Position numbers and translations under genes: made by a program. Below the pieces are notes generated by a model. It worked only from the letters and a program-made list of their open reading frames with translations, made no database searches and was not told the DNA's origin. A stretch of DNA of 64,000 nucleotides from Halorhabdus utahensis DSM 12940 (GTDB lineage: Archaea; Halobacteriota; Halobacteria; Halobacteriales; Haloarculaceae), in assembly GCF_000023945.1 (NCBI RefSeq), contig NC_013158.1, forward strand, positions 1,674,001 to 1,738,000, given 5' to 3'. Shown here piece by piece: positions 18,246 through 26,171 of this stretch; the stretch's first letter is position 1, and each line of letters opens with the position of its first letter.

Positions 18246-19001
18246 GTGGTACACGTTGAGTGGGATCGTATTCCCCCGTCGATTCTCATCCTGTCTGCGT
18301 GTTCCGGAGACAAAGCATTCGACCCGATCGTGGACTGTTCCGAAATTGACCGGTCGTCTCACGACGATCTCGTTGCAAAGTAGCCCGACAGGACGTTGCC
18401 AGCCCGAGAACTGTACACTGGCGACGAACACGAGTATGTGACCGAGGCCGTCAACCGATTTGCGAGGATCGCCGACGTCGACTGGCGGATCGTTTCCGCC
18501 GGGTTCGGTCTCGTTCGTCCCAAGACGGCGTTGCCTGCGTACGAGTGTACCTTCCGGGACATGGATTCCGTTCGGCGACGCCTCGAAGGCCGGAGGATCG
18601 ATCCGGAGCAGTTCACGAACCCCGAGAAAATTCAGCACTTGGGAACGGAGTTGGGAATCCCGGATGCGATCGAACGCGCACTCGAGACAGACCCAGACAT
18701 CGTCTTCGTAGTTCTCGGGGAGGATTATCTGCATGCAGCCGGATCGGCGCTCGAATCGTTCCCGGATGACACGACGGCGTTCGCGATCGCTCCAGAAAGC
18801 ACTCGCGACGCGATCGGTGACTGTCAGTGGGTGCCCTCGACAGAAACCGAACGCGAGGCACTGGGGACGATCTGGACGCGGCTGAAAGGTATTCAGCTGA
18901 AGAACGTTGCTGCTGCCGTGGATTCAGCTGACGACCTCCGAGATATTGAGCAGAGTGACAGGCTCCGAGAGATGAGTCTGCCCAGTCCGAGTCGGGAGTA
19001 G
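18246..19001 (+). pseudogene. DUF6884-like gene interrupted by an in-frame TAG
   Basis: Read from GTG 18246, the frame gives a protein-like start SILILSACSGDKAFDP up to LVAK, then TAG at 18381-18383. It then continues in the same frame as PARELYTGDEHEYV and on to 19001. DUF6884-type proteins have exactly this order: a strand with an S-C-S motif near the N terminus, then A-x-x-LY. The two halves therefore belong to one gene broken by a single amber codon. The remainder (WRIVSAGFGLVRP, then IVFVVLGEDYL) is intact. It could be a pseudogene, a sequencing error, or a shorter protein starting at TTG 18396. Upstream it is divergent from the GIY-YIG-like gene. Confidence 0.6.
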
Positions 19002-19248
19002 GTTTTGCGTTTCCAGCGGATCGGGCCGGAATTTGCTTCTGGGAAGCCAGGTCGTCAACCTAAATCCAGCATCACTTTTGTGGGATTGGCGTTTTGAGTT
19101 GCGTCTCTACTGACGCCATAGCCGCCACCAGATCTCGCTTCGAACTCGGATCTTCCGCACGGTGGCGTTTGTTGTGCCCTCGAGAAGGGTGCAGGGCGCG
19201 CGAGATGAGCTGGCCGACGACGAGCATCCTTCGCGAGGTGACTACGAG
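19002..19248. other. Intergenic region, nothing clear
   Basis: About 245 bases before the DUF932-like gene. A purine-rich GAGGTGA ribosome-binding-like motif occurs near 19235, close to the preferred ATG at 19249. I find no additional gene or RNA. Confidence 0.3.
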
Positions 19249-20406
19249 ATGAAAGACCCAGAAACCCGTACCGTGTTCGCGGGTCTCGACGGCCGATCGG
19301 ATGCACAGCTTCCAAACTGGTACGCGGAACAGAAACCCGTGGACGAGCCGGTGACGTTCACCGAAGCGATTCGTGAACTGCCCCAGGCGATCGAGACGAC
19401 GGTGGCCTACCAGAATCCCTACAGTGACGAGTGGGTCGAAACCGAGCGCTTCAACGCGGTCGTCGAGCCGTCGCGGCTTCGAGAGCAGGGGCGTGGTGAG
19501 GACGATGTCGAGCCCCTGTTCCACATTCCGACGGACAGTTACGCGATCATCAATCCCGTCGACGTGTACGGCCCCCTGGAGGAGGTGCTGCGCGAGGAGA
19601 CCATCGACGGGCAGGCGCTCGGCGACGTGATGTTCGGCGAGATTCGTCGGTATCGGGGTGGTGGCGAGGTCCACATGGACGTCATGTTTGACGGTCTTGA
19701 AGTGACGCTCCCGGATCGCTCCGATCCGATCACGATGGGCATGACGTCGGGGTACGACTTCTTCGGCGAACATGCGGTGTACGTGGAGGGATTCGCCCAG
19801 GACGGCTACTGTTCGAACACGATGCGCTCGCTCACCGACAAGGAGGTCGTCAAGCACGTCGGCGACGTCGGAAACTTCCGGACCTGGTGGGAGGGCATTC
19901 TCGAGCAGGTCGAACTCGTCGCGAACGACCTCTTCGAGTTCATCCGGGACGCTCAAGAGATCGATCTCGATTTCTCGGATCTCCCGTTCACCACGACGGA
20001 GTTCTACACACTCCTCGGCTTCCCGGAGTATCTCGCGGAACGGGCAGCGGGCGATGCCAAAGCCAATGCTCCAAGTCCGTTCGAGATCGACATGTGGACG
20101 CTCCACTCTGGAGCGACGTACGCACTCACTCATTTCTTCAAGGGGAAAGAAGGCGGCTCTCTCGATCAGTACGTCCGCATTGCGAACGACATTCTGTTCA
20201 ATCCCGAGCGGACGGTTGAGCGTGTCCACAAGGAGTACGAGGATCAGTTGGAAACCGAGAGTGGCGGAGAGTCACAGACATCACTCGACGGTGAGCGTGC
20301 ACTTGCGAGTATCGAACACGTCAGCGAGGATCTGCAGGATGATGTTGAACAATTCGAAGAGCGGGAAGAAGTACTTCGGGACCGGTTCCAGGCGGCTTCG
20401 GATTGA
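19249..20406 (+). CDS. DUF932-like plasmid/phage protein
   Basis: 385 residues from the ATG at 19249, chosen because a GAGGTGA motif lies just upstream; a GTG at 19162 would add 29 residues. The sequence has the DUF932 pattern: SYAIINPVDVYGPLEEVL early, GGEVHMDVMFDGLEV in the middle, then EGFAQDGYCSNTMRSL with the Cys-x-Asn-Thr element typical of the family. The C-terminal 60 residues are a coiled coil. DUF932 proteins are widespread on phages and plasmids and their function is unknown; a replication or recombination role has been proposed. It is monocistronic and convergent with the next gene. Confidence 0.65.
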   Translation: MKDPETRTVFAGLDGRSDAQLPNWYAEQKPVDEPVTFTEAIRELPQAIETTVAYQNPYSDEWVETERFNAVVEPSRLREQGRGEDDVEPLFHIPTDSYAIINPVDVYGPLEEVLREETIDGQALGDVMFGEIRRYRGGGEVHMDVMFDGLEVTLPDRSDPITMGMTSGYDFFGEHAVYVEGFAQDGYCSNTMRSLTDKEVVKHVGDVGNFRTWWEGILEQVELVANDLFEFIRDAQEIDLDFSDLPFTTTEFYTLLGFPEYLAERAAGDAKANAPSPFEIDMWTLHSGATYALTHFFKGKEGGSLDQYVRIANDILFNPERTVERVHKEYEDQLETESGGESQTSLDGERALASIEHVSEDLQDDVEQFEEREEVLRDRFQAASD

Positions 20407-20448
20407 GAGAGGGAATCGGATAGGAAAATACCGACCTTTAGGAGGAGT

Positions 20449-21051
20449 TCAATTGACGCGACTTGATAGAAGGCGATACACTCGACGAATAGTTGGCCAT
20501 CCAATATCGTCGTTTTCGACCAGTAATGAGGTTTGGAGAGCAATATAGAAGATAACCCCGAACAACACGAGCGCAAGTGCTGGCATTACTCCTGGATTTA
20601 TCGATGCTTCGAAAGCTCCGTCAGTCACCTCAAGCGAACTCACCCAATCAAGAATATAGAATACGACGAAAATACCTCCAAAGAAAATCGTAACCGTGGC
20701 TAGTCGATTGATTTTAGTCACAGTTTCCTTTCTCGAATTCGTGTTTCCTGATGGAACGCTGGCTAAATCGTCCGGAACAGGCCACCGTGACTCAGGGTGG
20801 TTCAGCCAGTAGATCTTTGTCTGTTTCCCAGCATCCGCATACAATAACACTCCTCGGTTAACGAGGGAATTGAGCCGTTTCCGAGCTGCTTCATCGCTGA
20901 GATCGGTCATATCGGCCACAGCTGATTTGCTTAGGAACGGTTTGTTCGCCTGCACGAAGCACCGAAGTATTGCTTCATCTGGTACAGTTACCGAGGAGAT
21001 ATCGCGGAGGACATCCCGTTCAATGAAATCCGGAAGTTCGGATTCAGTCAT
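20449..21051 (-). CDS. Winged-helix protein with two membrane segments
   Basis: 200 residues. Residues about 20-90 form a helix-turn-helix of the MarR/winged type (DEAILRCFVQANKPFLSKSA, LSDEAARKRLNSLVNRGVLL). Two hydrophobic helices follow (LATVTIFFGGIFVVFYILDW and PALALVLFGVIFYIALQTSL). A membrane-tethered DNA-binding protein of this shape is common in haloarchaea; it may sense an envelope signal. The function is unknown. It is convergent with the DUF932-like gene, with 42 bases between the stops. Confidence 0.6.
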   Translation of the reverse strand: MTESELPDFIERDVLRDISSVTVPDEAILRCFVQANKPFLSKSAVADMTDLSDEAARKRLNSLVNRGVLLYADAGKQTKIYWLNHPESRWPVPDDLASVPSGNTNSRKETVTKINRLATVTIFFGGIFVVFYILDWVSSLEVTDGAFEASINPGVMPALALVLFGVIFYIALQTSLLVENDDIGWPTIRRVYRLLSSRVN

Positions 21052-21425
21052 GATTCGTTCGATGTCTTAGTCCATGGTCCCCTTGAAGATCGCCATGAAT
21101 TATCGGATGGCAACCAGCAATTGGTGGTCGCCAACTGGCCACTTGACGGGCTGTATATTATCCGAGAGCAGGAATGACGATCTGTGTTCCAAAAACTCAG
21201 CGATCGATCCAAATCAACCCCATCCGAGTCAGGAGAAGGGGTGAAATTCGGATCCCAGTTTAGAAAATACAGTGACCGTGAGGGGCTACTGAAAGCAAAA
21301 CCGACAGGATTCACTTCTCAGAGGAGATCGGTCACTCCAACCAGTCACCTTCAGATGGATCCTTATGAGGCCCTGCGTATGGCCAGTCTCGGACCAAATA
21401 ATCCCGTCGATACCCAGACAGACAC
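21052..21425. other. Intergenic region
   Basis: About 370 bases. A weak 83-codon frame crosses 21184-21435 on the plus strand, but it has no good start and its composition is not convincing. I do not call a gene. Confidence 0.3.
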
Positions 21426-21941
21426 ATGGAACTAATCGATATACATCGTCGGGTTAAAGCGAGTGATTGCAAATCATGGCAGATATATTTCCTAGGGATA
21501 TCTGTCCTGGCTGCTGTCAGCCTCTACTTCGACATCGGAATGATTCACTCATTCCTCTGGAATCTCGAGTCCTATCTCTCACCGTTGGACTGGTTAGCTA
21601 TTTTGGGGATTCAAGGCATTCTTATCGGATTTGTCGCAGAATTCTTTTACGAGCAAGGAGACGGGTATGCCAAGGTCCTCAGCGATCTGTTCGGGTCCAA
21701 AGACCGGACACTTCTGTTCCGAGTCGGGATAATGACCGTCATATCTGGTATCATAACGATGGTCGTTCCGACCGTGCTTAGAGCGGTAACTGAATTCCTT
21801 ATTATTCAGACAACAGGGGCAGTGATCGTGCTTGGGATTTTGCTAATTCACCTGGAGATCCGTAATTGGAACGCAAAGACTGAATGGCCCGCAATCGTGG
21901 CAGGAGGATTATTTGCAATCGCACCAAGTGTGTTAATTTGA
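21426..21941 (+). CDS. Small polytopic membrane protein
   Basis: 171 residues with about five hydrophobic segments (IYFLGISVLAAVSLYFDIGM, LDWLAILGIQGILIGFVAEF, IMTVISGIITMVVPTVLRAV, IQTTGAVIVLGILLIHLEI and the last IVAGGLFAIAPSVLI). The gene is AT-richer than the conjugation region. There is no recognised family. Nothing nearby indicates a function; transport or envelope roles are possible. Confidence 0.55.
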   Translation: MELIDIHRRVKASDCKSWQIYFLGISVLAAVSLYFDIGMIHSFLWNLESYLSPLDWLAILGIQGILIGFVAEFFYEQGDGYAKVLSDLFGSKDRTLLFRVGIMTVISGIITMVVPTVLRAVTEFLIIQTTGAVIVLGILLIHLEIRNWNAKTEWPAIVAGGLFAIAPSVLI

Positions 21942-22247
21942 TTGGATTATAACTACTATGTATGAGTGATATATGCTAATGATTGTGGCGCCAGATACGG
22001 TTTCTGTGGCGAAAGTGAATTTTGGATATGATTTATATATTGGACTACCTGCAGAAGCCAATCTAATCGCTGACAGACAAAGGCCCACTCCGCACGGACG
22101 GCCCTGGTTAGCTGTTCAATCCCGAGTCAATAGTATGACGGATCAATGAAGGGTATGTGTAGCAGAATTAAGCCAGGGACACCAGAGACCAACGAAGGCT
22201 CGATAAAGAGCAGTTTCTCTCTGGATTGATGATGTCAGAATAGATTA
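21942..22247. other. AT-rich intergenic region
   Basis: About 305 bases between the membrane protein and the end of mcrC. AT-rich with scattered TATA-like words near 21985-22045. No supported gene, RNA or repeat. Confidence 0.35.
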
Positions 22248-23513
22248 CTAATCCACCATTCCAAAAATTGCATCCGCCGTTTCGGACTCAAAAGCTGAGA
22301 CGAAATCTTCGTAGGAATTCACTTGGACAGCAGTAGGTAGTTCAGATAGCCAAAGGGGGAATCCACCAGTGACAGTCGAACGTGACTCATTGAGTCCACC
22401 ACAATCGGGGTAAAATAGTATTCCCGGTACGTTGTTGGCGAGCATGTATGACGTCATCTGGTAAAAGTCGGCGTTTTTCGGCCTCTCATTCTTCCATTTC
22501 GCATCAGCAACGAGTGATACCGTATTTTCCGGGTCATATATCGTAATATCGGGCTGAAGTGTCACTGTGTGTTTTCCGCCAGTGATTAAGTTCTGTGACG
22601 TATCCTGGAATTTCACTTCCCAATCTTCGCGCTCTGACAGAACTTCTTTACAGGCACGCTCAACTGCGTTCTCGAATATCGTATTCATATTTACTAACAT
22701 CGCAAACGCCGCACTCGAGCCGGCTTGGAGTTCCGACACGAATGAGTTCCTAATCACCAATTTAGTAAGTCGGAGAATGTCCTCGTAGTGGTCAGCAAGA
22801 CGATTGAGTTCAATACGCTCTATGTCCTGTATCGTCACAGGCGTAAGGGAAACCTGACGGCGAAGCAACTGTTGATGTTGACGAAGCGACTGGGTTATTG
22901 AACGGTCTGAGACCGCCCCTAGCAAGACAGTGGTAGCATGTAGGATGGCTCGATTCGCCAGAATATCATGAGTCAATTCGTCGTAAGTACATTCAAACGC
23001 AGTAGGAACTGGTGGTTGTCGCTGTAGCTGGCGATGGATATCGAGTCGTCCGCGAAGATGAGACTCGGTAGCGTCGGTTCTTCGGTAGTCCGTGTAGAGT
23101 CCTCGATCTACAATTCTCCGCAATTCCGCTTCGTAGAGTGCACCAAATGCATCGAGAAAAGTGTGACCTGCTTGATACGGAGCCTGTGATTCGAACGTGG
23201 TCGCAGTCGTGTCATGAGCGTATTGGAGAAGATACAGGAGGTTTGTGCCGGCCGCTTTCGGGCGGACTTCAATAGTGGGTCCATCTCTCAACGAAACGAC
23301 TCCAACGTACTGGGTCGAAGTGAGTATTGCTTCCCCATCTCGGTTGTAATGCAACTTGATACGGTCGCCCTCTTTTTCCTCTCCGCTATTCACTTCGTTT
23401 TCCAGCATCGATACGGCCATCTCTGAGAGTTCAATTGGTTCGCTGGATTCGTATTCTCCCAACTGGATGTCGGCTTCAAACTCCTCCTGGTTACGATTGA
23501 AAGAGAGGGACAT
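22248..23513 (-). CDS. mcrC: McrC, nuclease subunit of a McrBC restriction system
   Basis: 421 residues. The start at 23513 is set by GAGGAG four bases upstream, although an in-frame ATG exists at 23525. It contains the McrC N-terminal beta domain (YVGVVSLRDGPTIEVRPKA) and helical middle. The PD-(D/E)XK nuclease core is QPDITIYDPENTVSLVADAK, with Asp in TLQPDI and Asp-Ala-Lys in VADAKWK. McrC is the nuclease partner recruited by the McrB GTPase to cut modified DNA. It lies directly downstream of mcrB, whose stop overlaps the start region, so the pair is one operon. The system protects against modified foreign DNA. Confidence 0.9.
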   Translation of the reverse strand: MSLSFNRNQEEFEADIQLGEYESSEPIELSEMAVSMLENEVNSGEEKEGDRIKLHYNRDGEAILTSTQYVGVVSLRDGPTIEVRPKAAGTNLLYLLQYAHDTTATTFESQAPYQAGHTFLDAFGALYEAELRRIVDRGLYTDYRRTDATESHLRGRLDIHRQLQRQPPVPTAFECTYDELTHDILANRAILHATTVLLGAVSDRSITQSLRQHQQLLRRQVSLTPVTIQDIERIELNRLADHYEDILRLTKLVIRNSFVSELQAGSSAAFAMLVNMNTIFENAVERACKEVLSEREDWEVKFQDTSQNLITGGKHTVTLQPDITIYDPENTVSLVADAKWKNERPKNADFYQMTSYMLANNVPGILFYPDCGGLNESRSTVTGGFPLWLSELPTAVQVNSYEDFVSAFESETADAIFGMVD

Positions 23514-23514
23514 A

Positions 23515-26046
23515 TTACTCCTCATCAGGAGCTGTTTCAGGTTCGAACTCCTCTACAAATACGGCTAGCGTATCGCTGAGCTCTTGAGATGAGAAGGGCT
23601 TGATCTCTTCTCGATCCCAGTCGAAGAGCAAGTCACCTTCGCCTTGGAAAAGTGATTCTCGAATGCGCTCATATTGGCCGAAGAGATACTCTTCGAGTAA
23701 GGGGAGAATCTCAAAGCGCCAAACGTCAACGATCTCTTGCTCGTCTTCAGCACCAAATAGGAACGAGTGACCAATCTGCTTACCACGGCCAAGATCCGGT
23801 TCATTCCGGATCCGTTTGTTGAGAACGCGAATTGCGATTATCGACTGGGCAATCAGCTGGGAATCGGAGGTGTCGGTGGTGGCGTGGTGCTTCACACTCT
23901 CCCAGTCACCCAGGTCAAAGTGCGCTCGAAGCAGCTCGAGTTGGGGAGGGAATGAGAGAAATCGGAAGCGTCGTCGAAGCGCAGCATCGACCAACGCGAT
24001 CGACCGGTCGGCAGTGTTCATGGTCCCGATTACATAGAGGTTTGGCGGGATCGTGAATGACTCTCCAGAATGCGCCAGGGATAATTTTGTCTCATTCTCA
24101 CCACCGAGACGCTTGTCTTTCTCGAGGCCAGTGATGGTCTCGCCGAAAATCTGGGCTAAGTTTCCTCGGTTGATCTCATCGATGATGAGGACGTATCGTC
24201 TTGGCTCCTCATCATCGGCCGCTGAATGGAAATCCTGCTGGGCACGAGTTGCAACTTCGAGGAACACGCCGGACTCCTCATCATACTTTACGCTGCCGTC
24301 ATCAGTAGTCTCGGCGCTCAATCCTTCAATGAAGTCCTCATACGTGAACGACGGGTGGAATGTGACTGTTTCTAACTGTCCGGTGTGGGGGTCAACCGAA
24401 TCCTGTTGGTGGAGCCACCACCGGGCGAACCGCTGGGCTGTATAGGTCTTCCCCGTCCCAGGCGGCCCATAGAAAACCATTTGCCCGGTTGCCGTGAGCT
24501 GACGTGCGATATCGTCCGCTTGATCCGGCTTTTCAGCTTTTTCGAGTGGCCCTCGTCCTTCCTCGGGCGGTCTCTGAATATCAGCGACTTCGATTTCATA
24601 GTTCTCGTTGAGAATCGTCCGGGCCTTTACCTGGCTCATATTAGTCGAGAAACCGAAATCTGCCTGTAATTCCCGAAATAGGACGAAAAAGAGCGTCTCT
24701 GCTTCACTCGCTTGGTTCGTCTGACCCACTCCTAACTCCTCAGCCGCGTTCTCGAACTTCTGTTCCTGATCAGTATACAGTCGCCTGATCAGCTCGCAAT
24801 GGGTTGCCTCGGTTTCGGTGAGTTCCGCATTAGGTTGGACGCTCGAAAGCGACTCGGTAAATGCTTCCAAAATTGTTCGCGTCAAAATGTTCCGGAACCA
24901 CTCTCTACCCGTATCACTAAACGGAAGCCGCGTCCGGACATCCACTACTGCTTCGCTGACCGAATCATAGCTATCAGACGCTGACGGTATGGGGACGGAC
25001 CAGTGCGCCTGGCTAGCCACGCTCATAATAGCGGGCTCTTCCGCGATGAACAAGTAGAGGAGATCAAGCGGGCATTCGGTAAAATAGGCTCCGTGGGCCA
25101 GCTCGAAATTTTGGTCGTAGAACAAACCACTGTGTGTTTCCAGAATGTCGGTTAATCGCTCTCGGTAATCGTCATTCTGAAGGAGGTCGTTATCTATGTC
25201 GGCCGGGTCGGCAAATTCTCGGTAGTCTCCGAGTGGGAGATAGTATCCGTCTCCTCGGGCTCCATCATCCCACGAGTCGTCTGGCGGCCCCTCGAAATCT
25301 GTTTGAAGGGTCGAGGTAACGGTCGAAATTCCTCGAATTTGGCGTTTGTCTTTCAGAACATGAAATACGAGATCGCCTACTTCGGGCTCCCGGAGGGTTC
25401 CATAGATATCCCTCCCATCTCTCGATTCGCTCCTCGAGAAGACAGCAGTGCCGAGCGAATATTCACCATCCTGCTGCTTGTAAGGTTTGTCCTCGACAGA
25501 TGTGACTTCGATGTAGAGCGCAGGATCCTCACGGGCCGACCGGATCATCTGATCGACTCCGCCATATTCGTCAACTACGTTCGCGACACTGGAATCGTCG
25601 GGAATGATCGTCCGCGTCAATGCATCTTGATCGATATTGAGGTGGTCGTGAAGCCGATAGCTCTCGATTTCGATCGGAACCGGAATGTGCAATAGGAGAA
25701 TATCGTCACTGAACTCCTCTCGGGGCTGGATATCTCCAGTCTCTCGATCAGTTACGTACGAGGCAAACCGTTCGGCCATCTTCGGGTCGGAAATGATGTC
25801 CCGAACTTCTGCTGCCCAAGAATATCGGTTGCTCCCGCGGTAGAAGAGTACGTGATCCCCCGGACGAATATCTGATACGTCAACGTGGTCGGCTTCGGGG
25901 ACAGGCCACGCATGGACAGTTTGATCGAATTCTCCAGGAAAGTGTGGGTCGAGATGAGTGTCTTCGATCCCACGGTGGACGAGATCGTCGAATACTGCCT
26001 GCTCGGTTGGGCTAGTCGCCGAAGCGAGAACGATTCCTGGTTTCAT
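23515..26046 (-). CDS. mcrB: McrB, GTPase subunit with duplicated EVE-like N-terminal domains
   Basis: 843 residues. The C-terminal AAA+ GTPase is clear: Walker A VFYGPPGTGKTYTAQRF near 525, RRYVLIIDEINRGNLAQIF near 615, and the McrB signature GTMNTADRSIALVDAALRR near 675. The first 320 residues hold two PUA/EVE-like beta domains: one at about 1-150 (RPGDHVLFYRGSNRYSWAAE) and another at about 176-300 (GDLVFHVLKDKRQIRGIST). EVE domains read modified bases, so the tandem could widen or sharpen target recognition. A helical linker follows. The gene heads a minus-strand operon with mcrC and is divergent from the SNF2 gene at 26172. Confidence 0.9.
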   Translation of the reverse strand: MKPGIVLASATSPTEQAVFDDLVHRGIEDTHLDPHFPGEFDQTVHAWPVPEADHVDVSDIRPGDHVLFYRGSNRYSWAAEVRDIISDPKMAERFASYVTDRETGDIQPREEFSDDILLLHIPVPIEIESYRLHDHLNIDQDALTRTIIPDDSSVANVVDEYGGVDQMIRSAREDPALYIEVTSVEDKPYKQQDGEYSLGTAVFSRSESRDGRDIYGTLREPEVGDLVFHVLKDKRQIRGISTVTSTLQTDFEGPPDDSWDDGARGDGYYLPLGDYREFADPADIDNDLLQNDDYRERLTDILETHSGLFYDQNFELAHGAYFTECPLDLLYLFIAEEPAIMSVASQAHWSVPIPSASDSYDSVSEAVVDVRTRLPFSDTGREWFRNILTRTILEAFTESLSSVQPNAELTETEATHCELIRRLYTDQEQKFENAAEELGVGQTNQASEAETLFFVLFRELQADFGFSTNMSQVKARTILNENYEIEVADIQRPPEEGRGPLEKAEKPDQADDIARQLTATGQMVFYGPPGTGKTYTAQRFARWWLHQQDSVDPHTGQLETVTFHPSFTYEDFIEGLSAETTDDGSVKYDEESGVFLEVATRAQQDFHSAADDEEPRRYVLIIDEINRGNLAQIFGETITGLEKDKRLGGENETKLSLAHSGESFTIPPNLYVIGTMNTADRSIALVDAALRRRFRFLSFPPQLELLRAHFDLGDWESVKHHATTDTSDSQLIAQSIIAIRVLNKRIRNEPDLGRGKQIGHSFLFGAEDEQEIVDVWRFEILPLLEEYLFGQYERIRESLFQGEGDLLFDWDREEIKPFSSQELSDTLAVFVEEFEPETAPDEE

Positions 26047-26076
26047 TTAGCATAAAAGGCATAGGCCAGTCACATA

Positions 26077-26084
26077 AACCCACT
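26077..26084 (-). promoter_or_regulatory. Candidate TATA element for mcrB
   Basis: On the minus strand the sequence GGGTTTATGTG lies about 30-37 bases before the mcrB ATG, as expected for an archaeal TATA box. The 125-bp divergent region between mcrB and the SNF2 helicase also carries GTATAAGGG near 26130, a candidate for the plus-strand operon. The position and sequence are suggestive only. Confidence 0.35.
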
Positions 26085-26171
26085 CGTCGTCTCGTCCTGC
26101 GTAAATGAACAGAAGGTGCCGTGGGGAAGGTATAAGGGGCATTCTTGTCTTTACTGAGTAACTCTAGATCA

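Noticed and set aside
21184-21435. 83-codon plus-strand frame before the small membrane protein
   Set aside because: No convincing start, ribosome-binding site or protein-like composition, and it overlaps the next gene's start.
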